Assembly (NCBI GenBank): GCA_002408125.1
Contig: DHQO01000001.1
Span: forward strand, 6,855 to 70,854
DNA: 64,000 nucleotides
From: Hyphomonadaceae bacterium UBA5336
Lineage (GTDB): Bacteria > Pseudomonadota > Alphaproteobacteria > Caulobacterales > Hyphomonadaceae
Reading direction: 5' to 3'
Part shown: piece by piece, positions 24,915 through 33,739 of the stretch
How the letters are laid out: each line of letters opens with the position of its first letter
Position numbering within the stretch: the first letter of the stretch is position 1
Notes under the pieces: generated by a model
What the model saw: the letters and a program-made list of their open reading frames with translations, nothing else
The model's database searches: none
Told to the model about the DNA's origin: nothing
Translations under genes and position numbers: made by a program

Positions 24915-26345
24915 ATGACCACCAAGAAAACCTGCGACGTCCTCGTGATCGGCGGCGGCCCCGGCGGCTATCCCGCCGCGATCCGCGCCGGCCAGCTCGG
25001 CCTGGAGACCATTCTGGTGGAAGCCGGGCGCCTCGGGGGCACCTGCCTCATCCGTGGCTGCATTCCCTCCAAGGCGATCATCCATGCCGCGTCGAAACTG
25101 GATGAAATGCGTCATCATGCCGGTGGCGGAGCCGGCGCGATGGGGATCACTTTGAAATCACAGCCCTGCCTCGACATGGCGGGCCTTCGCGCCTGGAAGG
25201 ATGGCATTGTCGACCGCCTCTCGGGCGGTGTGGCGGGCCTGCTGAAGGCTGCGAAGGTAGAGCATGTCCATGGCTGGGCCACTTTCCGCGATGCGAAGAC
25301 CTGCACGGTGGAAACCGAAGAGGGCGAGGTCGAGATCACGGCGGAGAATGTCATCCTCGCCAATGGCTCGGAGGAAACAGAACTGCCGTTCCTGCCCTTT
25401 GACGGCGAGACGGTAATCAGCTCCACCGGTGCATTGGATCTCACGGAACTGCCCGAGCACCTGGCGGTGGTCGGCGCGGGTTATATCGGCCTGGAACTCG
25501 GCATTGCCTTTGCCAAGCTCGGCTCGAAGGTGACCTTCGTGGAAATGGGCCCATCCATCCTGCCGTCTTACGACAAGGAGCTGACGCGCCCCGTTTCGAC
25601 CTGGCTCAAGGATCACGGCGTTGAGGTGCATCTGAAGGCGAAAGCCACGGGAAAAGGCACGAAAAACGGCGATTCCGTCCTGAAATTTGAAGATTCAGAC
25701 GGCAAGGCGCGTACGGTTCGCGCCGACAAGATCCTCGTTGCCGTCGGCCGGCGCCCGCGTACTGAGGGATGGGGCCTGGAGGCCATGGCCGTCGACATGG
25801 ACGGGTCTTTCATCAGAGTGAATGCGCGCTGCGAGACCGCCATGCGCGGGGTTTATGCCATTGGCGATGTGACCGGCGAGCCGATGCTGGCCCACCGCGC
25901 CACCGCCATGGGCGAGGCGGCTGCGGAGATCATCGCGGGTGTGAAGCGCAAGTTCGACCCGCGCGCTATTGCGGCGGTCTGCTTCACCGAGCCGGAACTT
26001 GTCGGGGTTGGCCTCACGCCGGATGAGGCGAAAGCGGCGGGCGAAGAGGTCATCATCGGCAAATTCCCGATGGCCGCCTCGGGCCGGGCGCTCGCCATGG
26101 ATGCGGGCGAGTCCAAAGGCTTTGTCCGCATTACGGCCCGCGCCAGCGACCATGTGGTGCTCGGCATCCACGCTGTCGGCGCGCATGTGGCCGAGCTTGC
26201 GGGTGAGTTCGCCCTGGCGATCGAGATGGGCGCGGTGCTGGAAGACATTGCCGGCACGATCCATGTCCACCCGACACTCGGCGAGACGGTGATGGAATCG
26301 GCACTTTCCGCCCTCGGCCACCCGATCCATATCGCGGCGCGCTAG
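24915..26345 (+). CDS. lpdA: Dihydrolipoyl dehydrogenase E3
   Basis: 476 residues. FAD-binding VIGGGPGGYPAAIRAGQLG, redox-active disulfide GGTCLIRGCIPSKA, NAD-binding VVGAGYIGLELG, second FAD motif GVYAIGDVTGEPMLAHRA and the interface HVHPTLGET with the catalytic His. It reoxidises E2 lipoyl groups. The position directly after E2 dedicates it to the branched-chain complex, although it may also serve other complexes. Confidence 0.96.
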   Translation: MTTKKTCDVLVIGGGPGGYPAAIRAGQLGLETILVEAGRLGGTCLIRGCIPSKAIIHAASKLDEMRHHAGGGAGAMGITLKSQPCLDMAGLRAWKDGIVDRLSGGVAGLLKAAKVEHVHGWATFRDAKTCTVETEEGEVEITAENVILANGSEETELPFLPFDGETVISSTGALDLTELPEHLAVVGAGYIGLELGIAFAKLGSKVTFVEMGPSILPSYDKELTRPVSTWLKDHGVEVHLKAKATGKGTKNGDSVLKFEDSDGKARTVRADKILVAVGRRPRTEGWGLEAMAVDMDGSFIRVNARCETAMRGVYAIGDVTGEPMLAHRATAMGEAAAEIIAGVKRKFDPRAIAAVCFTEPELVGVGLTPDEAKAAGEEVIIGKFPMAASGRALAMDAGESKGFVRITARASDHVVLGIHAVGAHVAELAGEFALAIEMGAVLEDIAGTIHVHPTLGETVMESALSALGHPIHIAAR

Positions 26346-26417
26346 ACACACTCCATTGTCATTTGGCAAGTCCGGCCAATGCCCTAGTCTCTTCTTCAGA
26401 GACGAGGGAGATGACCC

Positions 26418-27308
26418 ATGGACCAGACCGACACCGCCCAACACGCCGTGCCCCAGGGCGCGCTGGACCTTTATGATGCGTATGCCCACGGGCTGATCTC
26501 CCGGCGCGATTTCTTCTCGCAGCTCAGCAAGTACGCTGTGGGCGGCGCCACCGTCGCCTCGCTCGCGGCTTGCGTCATGCCGGACTATGACAGGCAGCAG
26601 ACCGGCGAGGGCGACAGCGATATCTCCGCGGAAATGGTGCCATATGCTTCGCCCGATGGCGCCGGCGAGATGATGGGCTACCTCGTCCGCCCGGCCGGCG
26701 TGACCGAGCCTGTTGGCGGCGTGGTCGTCGTGCACGAAAACCGGGGGCTCAACCCGCATATCCGCGATGTCGCGCGGCGCGTGGCGGCGGCCGGTTATGT
26801 CGCCTTCGCGCCGGACGCGCTCTATCCGCTCGGCGGCTATCCCGGAAACGATGATGATGGCCGCGAGCTGCAGAGCCAGCGCGAGTCGGCCAGGATGGTC
26901 GCCGATTTCATGGCGGCGGCTGATTTCCTGCGCGCGCATGAGGCAACGACGGAGAAGATCGGCTGTGTCGGTTTCTGCTTCGGCGGCGCGGTGACCAATC
27001 TCATGGCCGTACACCAATCCTGGCTTGCCTGCGCGGTGCCCTATTATGGCGGCTGGCCGGGCACGGAGGAAGCCGCGCTTGTCGAGGTGCCGCTACAGAT
27101 CCATCTCGCGGGCCTGGATGACCGTGTGAATGCCGGCTGGCCCGCCCATCAGGCCGGGCTCGACGCGGCCGGGGCGGACTATGAAGTCTATGTCTATGAG
27201 GGCGCCAATCATGGCTTCCACAATGACACCACGGCGCGGTTCGATGCGGACATGGCCACGCTCGCCTGGTCGCGCACACTAGACTTTTTTGGCGCGCATC
27301 TGAGTTAG
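26418..27308 (+). CDS. Dienelactone hydrolase family protein, possible Tat substrate
   Basis: 296 residues. The N-terminus contains SRRDFFSQLSK followed by a hydrophobic stretch AVGGATVASLAAC, which resembles a twin-arginine signal with a possible lipobox. The alpha/beta hydrolase domain has the nucleophile in GFCFGG (Cys, as in dienelactone hydrolases), VVVVHENRGLNPHIRD, Asp in LAGLDDRVNAG and catalytic His in ANHGFHND. The export signal suggests a periplasmic hydrolase. Substrate is unknown. Confidence 0.9.
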   Translation: MDQTDTAQHAVPQGALDLYDAYAHGLISRRDFFSQLSKYAVGGATVASLAACVMPDYDRQQTGEGDSDISAEMVPYASPDGAGEMMGYLVRPAGVTEPVGGVVVVHENRGLNPHIRDVARRVAAAGYVAFAPDALYPLGGYPGNDDDGRELQSQRESARMVADFMAAADFLRAHEATTEKIGCVGFCFGGAVTNLMAVHQSWLACAVPYYGGWPGTEEAALVEVPLQIHLAGLDDRVNAGWPAHQAGLDAAGADYEVYVYEGANHGFHNDTTARFDADMATLAWSRTLDFFGAHLS

Positions 27309-27323
27309 CAGCGCTCCGCGAGC

Positions 27324-27560
27324 CTATCTGGCATGTTTCTTCGGGGGGCCGTTTAGCTTCTCTGCCACGCAAAGGAAAACATGTCCGGCAATGCCAAGAA
27401 GAACTGACAGACTTCCACTACAGACGAAGATCAAGGAGTAGGAGGTATCGATCTTGTTCTGGCTGGTGAGCAGAAAAACTGCGCCCAAAGCGAGGAACAG
27501 AAGTCCAATCCCGATCAAGAAGAGAAAAACACCTCTAACAAGGGCGGAAACAACATCCAT
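27324..27560 (-). CDS. Small two-helix membrane protein
   Basis: 78 residues with GGAG upstream of ATG 27560. Helices GVFLFLIGIGLLFLALGAVFLL (~9-30) and LIFVCSGSLSVLLGIAGHVFLCV (~43-65), with a basic tail. No family recognised. It sits 12 bp after gloA on the same strand. Confidence 0.7.
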   Translation of the reverse strand: MDVVSALVRGVFLFLIGIGLLFLALGAVFLLTSQNKIDTSYSLIFVCSGSLSVLLGIAGHVFLCVAEKLNGPPKKHAR

Positions 27561-27572
27561 CTCGCACTCCTG

Positions 27573-28046
27573 CTACCAGGCCCCGATATTCTCCGCGCTC
27601 GCCCAGGGTTCCTTCGGCGCCAGCGGCTCGCCTTCCTGCAGCAGTTCGACCGAAATGCCGTCGGGCGAGCGGACGAAGGCCATATGGCCGTCGCGGGGCG
27701 GGCGGTTGATGGTGACGCCCATTTCGGCAAGGCGTTCTACGGCTTCGTAGATATTTTCCACACGATAGGCGAGGTGTCCGAAATTGCGCCCGCCGGTATA
27801 GTCTTCCGGGTCCCAGTTATAGGTCAGCTCGACCATGGGGATCTGGCTCTGGGTCGGGCGTATGCCCTCGGGGATGCCGCCAGCGCGGTCGATATCGCTC
27901 TGTGCGGCGAGGAAGACCAGGGTGAAGCGGCCTTTCTCGCTGTCGAAGCGTGTGACTTCGGTCAGGCCCAGCCCCTCGCAGAAAAAGCGCAGCGAGGCGT
28001 CGATATCGCTGACACGGATCATGGTGTGCAGGTAGCGGATGCTCAT
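27573..28046 (-). CDS. gloA: Lactoylglutathione lyase (glyoxalase I)
   Basis: 157 residues. Metal ligands in the family pattern: His in YLHTMIRVSD, Glu in VELTYNW, His in FGHLAYRV and Glu in GISVELLQ. DIDASLRFFCEGLGL and YTGGRNFGH are typical. The enzyme isomerises the methylglyoxal-glutathione hemithioacetal to lactoylglutathione. Its start overlaps the stop of the upstream membrane-protein gene (ATGA). Confidence 0.93.
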   Translation of the reverse strand: MSIRYLHTMIRVSDIDASLRFFCEGLGLTEVTRFDSEKGRFTLVFLAAQSDIDRAGGIPEGIRPTQSQIPMVELTYNWDPEDYTGGRNFGHLAYRVENIYEAVERLAEMGVTINRPPRDGHMAFVRSPDGISVELLQEGEPLAPKEPWASAENIGAW

Positions 28047-28564
28047 GAGACGGCTCCATTGAGCTGGCGGATCACGTCCGACAGGCGGGGTGGGAGGTTG
28101 GAATAATAGCGCTTCATGGCGACGTAGAGCACGGCGACCATCAAGGCGACGCAGAACAGGAAGGTCCCGAAAGTGTGGACCATGGTGCCCGTGGCGACGG
28201 GCTCATACCGCCCGGTCAGGGTCCAGATTTCGTACCAAAGCTGGGTGAAGAGTGCGATGCCCGGCGGGATCAGCACGGCGACGACAAGAGCGGAAACAAA
28301 GGCATAGGTGGCCGCGCGCGGTGCTTCGGCCTGGACATATCCGGTGCGGAATTCCTCTTCGCTGACCGATTTCGACAGCTCTCCCTGGTCCTGTTTCAGG
28401 GCATAGAACGCATCGGCGGACTTCCAGACCGTGTACCAGCGCCAGGCGATGAATGCGCCCCAGGCCAGGAACAGGAGCGGCAGGAGAATCAGGAGATCGG
28501 GAACTTGGTAGACCGGGTCGAGGCGCATCGCGAAAAAGCTTGTCTTCAGGCCGGCGCGACCCAT
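28043..28564 (-). CDS. Membrane protein of unknown function
   Basis: 173 residues from ATG 28564, chosen because GAAGG lies a suitable distance upstream; ATG 28528 is an alternative. Three hydrophobic segments: LLILLPLLFLAWGAFIAWRW, YAFVSALVVAVLIPPGIALF and GTFLFCVALMVAVLYVAM. A helical polar stretch with several acidic residues joins the first two. No domain recognised. It is translationally coupled to gloA. Confidence 0.75.
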   Translation of the reverse strand: MGRAGLKTSFFAMRLDPVYQVPDLLILLPLLFLAWGAFIAWRWYTVWKSADAFYALKQDQGELSKSVSEEEFRTGYVQAEAPRAATYAFVSALVVAVLIPPGIALFTQLWYEIWTLTGRYEPVATGTMVHTFGTFLFCVALMVAVLYVAMKRYYSNLPPRLSDVIRQLNGAVS

Positions 28565-28587
28565 GTGCCGCGCCTTCAATGAGCGGC

Positions 28588-29475
28588 CTAGCGCGCGTGT
28601 GCGGCCTCATAGACCAGCATTGCGCGCTTGCGAGCCACTCCCCAGTGGTAGTTATGCAGCCTGAGGTCCGACGCCAAGGCCCGATGGCAGGGAATGAACC
28701 AGCTGAGCGGATTTGCGCCCACCGCGGCGCCCACGGCGCGAGCCGCCTTGGGATGTCCGGCGGCGCAGGCGAGCGCGCCATAGGTCTGGATCTGACCGGG
28801 TGGGATTTCGAGCAGGGCGCGCCAGATCTGGCGCCGGAAGGGTGTGCCATAGAGCGCCACGGGCAGGGCCTCGCTGCGCTCGAACACACTGCGGGCCATG
28901 GTGAGGGCGGCATGGTCGTCGCGCTCGACCCGTGCGCCGGGATAGCGCCCTTTCAGGTCGGCCACGGCATCGGCCTCGCGCCGGCCCTGATGCTCGAAGC
29001 CGGTACGCTCGGGCGGATTCTCGTCGATGAAGCCGAGGGCGACCAGTCCGCGCGGGCTCATCAGCCATAGGCCCATGCCGAAAGGTGTGGGCGCCTTGCC
29101 GAGGTTCAGGGTGATGCCCTCCCCGCCGGATTTCGCCTCGCCAGGTGTGAGGCCTTCATGAGCAATGAAGAGATCGTGCAGGCGCCCGGGCCCGGAAAGG
29201 CCGGCCTCGAAGCTCGCCTCCAGTACGCTTGCGCCCTCGCGCAGGGCCTCGCCGGCAGCCCCGTGCGCAAGAGCGGACTGGTACTGTTTCGGGCTGAGGC
29301 CGGCCCAGCGGCTGAACTCGCGCTGGAAATGGGTCGGCGACAGCCCGACGGCGGCGGCGCAGGTGGCAAGGTCGGGTTGGTCGGGCCAGGTATCGCCGAG
29401 AAAGCTCAGCGCATCGGCCATGCGCGTATAGGCGGCCGAGCGTTCATCGAGGGGCATGGACAGGATTTTCGACAT
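28588..29475 (-). CDS. HTH-methylguanine-DNA methyltransferase fusion (Ada-like)
   Basis: 295 residues from ATG 29475. The N-terminal half is an AraC-type HTH (LATCAAAVGLSPTHFQREFSRWAGLSPKQYQ). The C-terminal half is an O6-alkylguanine transferase with the active-site WFIPCHRAL and PFRRQIWRALLEIPPGQIQTYG. The N-terminal Cys-cluster domain of E. coli Ada that senses phosphotriesters is missing, so methyl-dependent self-activation by that route is not expected. It repairs alkylated guanine and may regulate transcription. Confidence 0.9.
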   Translation of the reverse strand: MSKILSMPLDERSAAYTRMADALSFLGDTWPDQPDLATCAAAVGLSPTHFQREFSRWAGLSPKQYQSALAHGAAGEALREGASVLEASFEAGLSGPGRLHDLFIAHEGLTPGEAKSGGEGITLNLGKAPTPFGMGLWLMSPRGLVALGFIDENPPERTGFEHQGRREADAVADLKGRYPGARVERDDHAALTMARSVFERSEALPVALYGTPFRRQIWRALLEIPPGQIQTYGALACAAGHPKAARAVGAAVGANPLSWFIPCHRALASDLRLHNYHWGVARKRAMLVYEAAHAR

Positions 29476-29523
29476 GGCGCCAGATTGGCAGGCGCGCGTC
29501 TGGCTCGCCACCCGCTTCTTGCT

Positions 29524-30774
29524 CTAGATAGGAATTTCGCCATTGGCCGCCAGCACATCGCCGGCAAGGTAGAGCGAGCCGCAGATCAGGATCTGGGCGG
29601 GATACGTGGCTGCGGCGGCTTTCAGGGCGGCGCTGAAGCTTTCATGTGCTTCGGCTTCCAGGCCGGCGCTGCGGGCATGGGCGGCAAGATCGGCCGGATT
29701 GGCGCCATGGTGACCTTCGCTGTTGGGGCAGGTGAAGACGCGGGGGGAGGCGGCCTGGAAGCTCTCGAAAAAGCCGCGCGCGTCCTTGCTTGCCATCATC
29801 GCGCAGACGAGAACGGTCTCGCCCGGCATGTGGCTGAGGACATCGGCCACGGCGCGCGCAGCATGGGGGTTGTGCCCGCCATCGAGCCAGACCTCGGCGC
29901 CCCCGGCCATCTGCGTGACCGGGCCGTGTGAGAGATGCTGCATCCGCGCCGGCCAGACCGCGCTTCGTGCGCCTTTCCAGATTGCTCCCTGCGTGATCGC
30001 CGAGTGACCCCAGAGTTTGAGTGCCTTGGCCGCGAGGGCGGCATTCGCCCGTTGGTGACCGCCCAGCAGGGTGAGGTCCTCGGGCATCTGGAAAATTTCG
30101 CTGGGGGTGAGGAAGGTTAGTGGCACGCCCTGGCGTTCGGCCTCGGCCTCGATGACTTCGCTCACATCCTGCCACTGAATGGCACTGACTGCGCGGCAGC
30201 CGGGCTTGATGATGCCAGCTTTCTCGCCCGCAATTCCGCGCAGATCGTCGCCCAGGAATTGCTTGTGATCATGGTCGATCGGGCAGATCACGGCCACAGC
30301 GGGCGCCGGTACGATGTTCGTGGCGTCATACTTCCCGCCAAGCCCGACCTCCAGGATGAGGAGATCCGCGGGCGACTCGCTAAAGGCGAGCAGCGCGGCG
30401 GCGGTTGTGGCCTCGAAATGGGTGATTTCACCAGGCCCGAGCGCGGCACGCACCCGTTCCAGCGCATCGGCAAAAGCACTGTCGCTGATCAACTCACCGG
30501 CCAGGCGCACGCGTTCGTTGAAACGCACCAGATGGGGCGAGGTGAAGACATGCACCTTCAGCCCGGCAGCCTCGGCCATGGCGCGCAGGAAGGCGCAGGT
30601 CGAGCCCTTTCCATTGGTTCCGGCCACATGGATGACCGGGGGAAGATGGTGATGCGGATTACCGAGATCTTCAAGCAGCTGCTGGATCCGGCCGAGGGAG
30701 AGCTCAATATCCTTCGGATAGTGGCCCTCAAGCGCGGCGAGCGCGGCTTTCAGCCGCGATGCGGGGTCGGTCAA
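29524..30774 (-). CDS. folC: Folylpolyglutamate synthase/dihydrofolate synthase
   Basis: 416 residues. ATP-binding HVAGTNGKGSTCAFLRAMAE, the Mg-binding FEATTAAALLAF and the second motif VICPIDHDHKQFLGDDL with IAGEKAGIIKPG are diagnostic. It adds glutamate to dihydropteroate and to folates. It is coupled to accD (4-bp overlap), the usual accD-folC pair. Confidence 0.95.
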   Translation of the reverse strand: MTDPASRLKAALAALEGHYPKDIELSLGRIQQLLEDLGNPHHHLPPVIHVAGTNGKGSTCAFLRAMAEAAGLKVHVFTSPHLVRFNERVRLAGELISDSAFADALERVRAALGPGEITHFEATTAAALLAFSESPADLLILEVGLGGKYDATNIVPAPAVAVICPIDHDHKQFLGDDLRGIAGEKAGIIKPGCRAVSAIQWQDVSEVIEAEAERQGVPLTFLTPSEIFQMPEDLTLLGGHQRANAALAAKALKLWGHSAITQGAIWKGARSAVWPARMQHLSHGPVTQMAGGAEVWLDGGHNPHAARAVADVLSHMPGETVLVCAMMASKDARGFFESFQAASPRVFTCPNSEGHHGANPADLAAHARSAGLEAEAHESFSAALKAAAATYPAQILICGSLYLAGDVLAANGEIPI

Positions 30775-31763
30775 TCGGCCGCCTCTTTTCCAGCGGGCCT
30801 GGACCGGCCATCGGGCTCAACATCCGGCGCCGGCGCGGCCACATTCGGCACTTCCCGGTCGCCCGAACGGCGCAGCTTCGGCATCAGGTGATAGAGCACC
30901 CGCGCCAGCGTCGCCTTGAGGTCATGGCGGTGGGAGACGATGTCCACCTGGCCCTTCTCGCGCAGGAATTCCGAGCGCTGGAAACCATCGGGCAGTTTCT
31001 CGCGAATGGTCTGCTCGATCACGCGCGGGCCGGAAAAGGCGATCATCGCGCCCGGTTCGGCAATGTGTACGTCGCCGAGCATGGCATAGGAGGCCGAAAC
31101 TCCGCCCGAGGTCGGATCGGTGAGGATCACCACATAGGGCAGGCCGGCTTCCTGGACCTCGTCGATGGCCAGCGTCGTGCGCGGCATCTGCATCAGCGAC
31201 AGCGTGCCTTCCTGCATGCGCGCACCGCCCGAGGCCGTACACACAACAAAGGCGGCCTTGCGCGCCACGGCGAGCTGAGCCGCGGCAATGAAGGCCTCGC
31301 CGGCGGCCATGCCGAGTGAACCGCCCATGAAGGCAAAGTCCTGCACCAGCACGACGGTTGGAATGCCGTCCACCTTGCCGAACCCGGCGGCCATGCAGTC
31401 ATCCTGGCTGATCGGCGGGCCGCCCTCGACGGTCTCTTCCTTCTCGCGGCCGGAAATCTTGGCGCGCGCCGCTTTCAGGCGAGAGGGATAGGGCTTGTCG
31501 TCGCGGAATTTCAGCGGATCGACCGACACCTCGGGAAGAAGGATCGGCTCCCAGCGCTCATCGTCGAAGAGGAGGCGGAAACGGCGGCGCGGCGAGATAC
31601 GCAGATGCGCGCCGGCCGGCGTCACATACCAGCTCTCTTCCAGGTCGCTGCGATAGACCAGTTCGCCGCTCGTCGGGCATTTCACCCAGAGATTTTCCGG
31701 CGTGTCTTTCTTGTTGAGCCACGACTTCAGCCCGGGCGGTCTAAAATTGGTAAGCCAGTTCAT
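30771..31763 (-). CDS. accD: Acetyl-CoA carboxylase carboxyltransferase subunit beta
   Basis: 330 residues. SGGARMQEGTLSLMQM and DPTSGGVSASYAMLGDVHIAEP are the carboxyltransferase core. The N-terminal zinc ribbon is degenerate: where E. coli has CxxC and a second CxxC, this protein has CPTSG and VTPAG, retaining one Cys. The biotin carboxyl carrier partner and accA are elsewhere. It supplies malonyl-CoA for fatty-acid synthesis. It is in the trpA-accD-folC run. Confidence 0.95.
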   Translation of the reverse strand: MNWLTNFRPPGLKSWLNKKDTPENLWVKCPTSGELVYRSDLEESWYVTPAGAHLRISPRRRFRLLFDDERWEPILLPEVSVDPLKFRDDKPYPSRLKAARAKISGREKEETVEGGPPISQDDCMAAGFGKVDGIPTVVLVQDFAFMGGSLGMAAGEAFIAAAQLAVARKAAFVVCTASGGARMQEGTLSLMQMPRTTLAIDEVQEAGLPYVVILTDPTSGGVSASYAMLGDVHIAEPGAMIAFSGPRVIEQTIREKLPDGFQRSEFLREKGQVDIVSHRHDLKATLARVLYHLMPKLRRSGDREVPNVAAPAPDVEPDGRSRPAGKEAAD

Positions 31764-31792
31764 TGCCAGTTATCCTGCACTGCGCCCATCGC

Positions 31793-32617
31793 CTAAGAGG
31801 CCGCCTCCGCAATCGCCTCGCTCAGTTCTCTTGCCAACCGTCCCATCCCAGCCGGAGCATCAGCAAAGTGCCCTGATTCCAGAGCTTTTGCAGCATGGTC
31901 TACGAAAGCCGACCCAACGACAACCCCATCGGCGATCTTTGCCATCTCTGCAGCCTGCGCGCCGGAGCGCACGCCGAAGCCGACACAGACCGGAAGACCC
32001 GAAATCCGCCGTGCGGCGTTGATTTTCGGGGCGATTTCGCGCGGATCGGCCGCTCCGGCTCCGGTCACGCCCGTCACCGACACGAAGTAGAGAAAGCCCG
32101 AGGCACCCTCGGCCACCCGCGCCATGCGGGCCTCTGTCGTGGTCGGCGTGGCCAGACGAATCACTGAAATCTCGTGCTCGGCAAGGTGTTCGCGCAGCGG
32201 GGCATCCTCTTCCGGCGGCAGGTCGACCGTGATTACACCGTCGATTCCGGCCGTCGCGGCCGCATCGGCAAAGGAGTCATAGCCCATGTGATGGACCGGG
32301 TTGGCATAACCCATCAGGATCAGCGGCGTCTCGCTGTCGACCTCACGAAAGCGGCGGGCGAGCGCCAGGACATCAGCCAGTTTCGTGCCGGCCGCCAGGC
32401 TGCGCTGTCCGGCCAGCTGGATCGAGGGGCCGTCGGCCATGGGATCTGTGAAGGGTGCGCCCAGCTCGATGATATCGGCGCCGTTCTCGCGCAGCGCCAT
32501 CAGCGCCTGGAAGCTCGTCTCAAGGTCCGGGTCGCCGGCCATGAGATAGGCGACGAGCGCGGCACGGCCTTCAGCGCGGGTTTTCTCGAAACAGGCGGAA
32601 ATGCGGGATGTGGGCAT
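31793..32617 (-). CDS. trpA: Tryptophan synthase alpha subunit
   Basis: 274 residues. LVAYLMAGDPDLETSFQAL with the neighbouring catalytic Glu in ADIIELGAPFTDPMADGP, Asp in GVITVDLPPEE, and VCVGFGVRSGAQAAEM. It releases indole from indole-3-glycerol phosphate for TrpB. Three unrelated genes (VOC, GFA, cutA) separate it from trpB, all in the same direction, so the trp genes are still likely co-expressed. Confidence 0.96.
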   Translation of the reverse strand: MPTSRISACFEKTRAEGRAALVAYLMAGDPDLETSFQALMALRENGADIIELGAPFTDPMADGPSIQLAGQRSLAAGTKLADVLALARRFREVDSETPLILMGYANPVHHMGYDSFADAAATAGIDGVITVDLPPEEDAPLREHLAEHEISVIRLATPTTTEARMARVAEGASGFLYFVSVTGVTGAGAADPREIAPKINAARRISGLPVCVGFGVRSGAQAAEMAKIADGVVVGSAFVDHAAKALESGHFADAPAGMGRLARELSEAIAEAAS

Positions 32618-32634
32618 GGCGCACGCCTTATGAC

Positions 32635-32955
32635 CTATTGCGCGCAGCTGTCCACCACCCAGTGCGCAAAGTCTGCATTTGCATGGGCGACGGGCAGGGC
32701 CAGGATGGCGGGTGTTTCATGCGGATGCAACGCACGGATGCGCGCCTCGATCCGTGGCCACAGCGTCTCGGGCGCCTTGACCCAGACGAGATACTCTTCC
32801 TCGCGCTGGAGCTCACCATTCCAGACATAACGTGCCTGGACCGGCCCGGAAATATTGGTGCAGGCGGCCATCTGCTCGCTCACCAGCGCCTCGGAGACCG
32901 CTTCGGCGCAGGCGAGATTGGGGACGTTTACGCGGATGATGAGGAGACCGGTCAT
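32635..32955 (-). CDS. cutA: CutA divalent-ion tolerance protein
   Basis: 106 residues. MAACTNISGPVQARYVWNGELQ, EEYLVWVKAPETLWPRIEARI and LHPHETPAILALPV with a C-terminal Trp are the CutA1 signatures. CutA is a very stable trimer with a ferredoxin-like fold; its physiological role is unsettled. It is in the trpB-trpA interval. Confidence 0.95.
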   Translation of the reverse strand: MTGLLIIRVNVPNLACAEAVSEALVSEQMAACTNISGPVQARYVWNGELQREEEYLVWVKAPETLWPRIEARIRALHPHETPAILALPVAHANADFAHWVVDSCAQ

Positions 32956-32969
32956 ACTGGATTGCGTGG

Positions 32970-33320
32970 CTAGAAGTCTTTCCCGTTCACATGCTGGATA
33001 TTGAGCGTCTCCAGGTTCACGCCATCGGCGCAGCGCAGATTGATGGCCGCCATTTCAGAGCCATCCGGGCCGACGCCATAGCCAAAGGCCTCCACCCCGC
33101 AGGTGGAACAGAAATTGTGGTCGATGACATTCTTGTTGAAGTGATAGGTCGTGTAGGCGCCTTCGCCCTGCGTCAGGGAGAAGTTATCGCGCGGCACGAA
33201 GGCGAGCTTGAAGCCCTTCATTGCACAGTGCGAGCAATTGCACTCGAAGGCGGTGGAAAATTCGCCTTCAGCCTCGAAACGGATGGCGCCGCAATGGCAT
33301 CCGCCGGTGATCTTCGTCAT
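32970..33320 (-). CDS. GFA/CENP-V domain zinc protein
   Basis: 116 residues. GGCHCGAIRFEAEG, ECNCSHCAMKG and FCSTCGVEAFGYG supply the Cys clusters of the GFA fold that bind two zinc ions. Members are related to S-(hydroxymethyl)glutathione synthase, but most have no known substrate. Its start overlaps the VOC gene stop (ATGA). Confidence 0.9.
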   Translation of the reverse strand: MTKITGGCHCGAIRFEAEGEFSTAFECNCSHCAMKGFKLAFVPRDNFSLTQGEGAYTTYHFNKNVIDHNFCSTCGVEAFGYGVGPDGSEMAAINLRCADGVNLETLNIQHVNGKDF

Positions 33321-33730
33321 GCACTGTCTCCTGTTAGGGGCTCGGCCCGGTGGCAGACTATACAGATCTTGTTGCCGTCGGGATCACGAAAATAGGCGCC
33401 GTAGAAATTCTCGTGGTATTGCGGGCGCAGGCTCGGCGCGCCTTCCTCTGTGGCCCCGCCGGCGAGCGCCAGGGCAAAGGCCGCATCCACCGCCGCTCGG
33501 CTCGGTGCGATGAGGGCGGTCATGTTACCATTGCCGGGATTGGCCGGTGCGCCGTCGAAGGGCGTGGCGAGCACGAAGAAGGGGCGCCCGCCATCCGGCG
33601 CGGTCCACATCACGAAGGCTTTTGCTTTGGCCGGATCGCGCCGCGGCAGGCCGAGCACCTCCATGATCGGCGCATAGAAAGCCTCTGCGCGTGCCTTGTC
33701 CGGTGTGCCGAGCGTGACGTGGGAGATCAT
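33317..33730 (-). CDS. VOC family protein, paralogue of the 17814 gene
   Basis: 137 residues. It opens MISHVTLGTPDKARAEAFYAP and ends with FYGAYFRDPDGNKICIVCHRA. It shares the order and spelling of these motifs with the VOC protein at 17814-18197. It starts 9 bp after trpB and overlaps the GFA gene. Substrate unknown. Confidence 0.88.
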   Translation of the reverse strand: MISHVTLGTPDKARAEAFYAPIMEVLGLPRRDPAKAKAFVMWTAPDGGRPFFVLATPFDGAPANPGNGNMTALIAPSRAAVDAAFALALAGGATEEGAPSLRPQYHENFYGAYFRDPDGNKICIVCHRAEPLTGDSA

Positions 33731-33739
33731 GCCGCCCGC

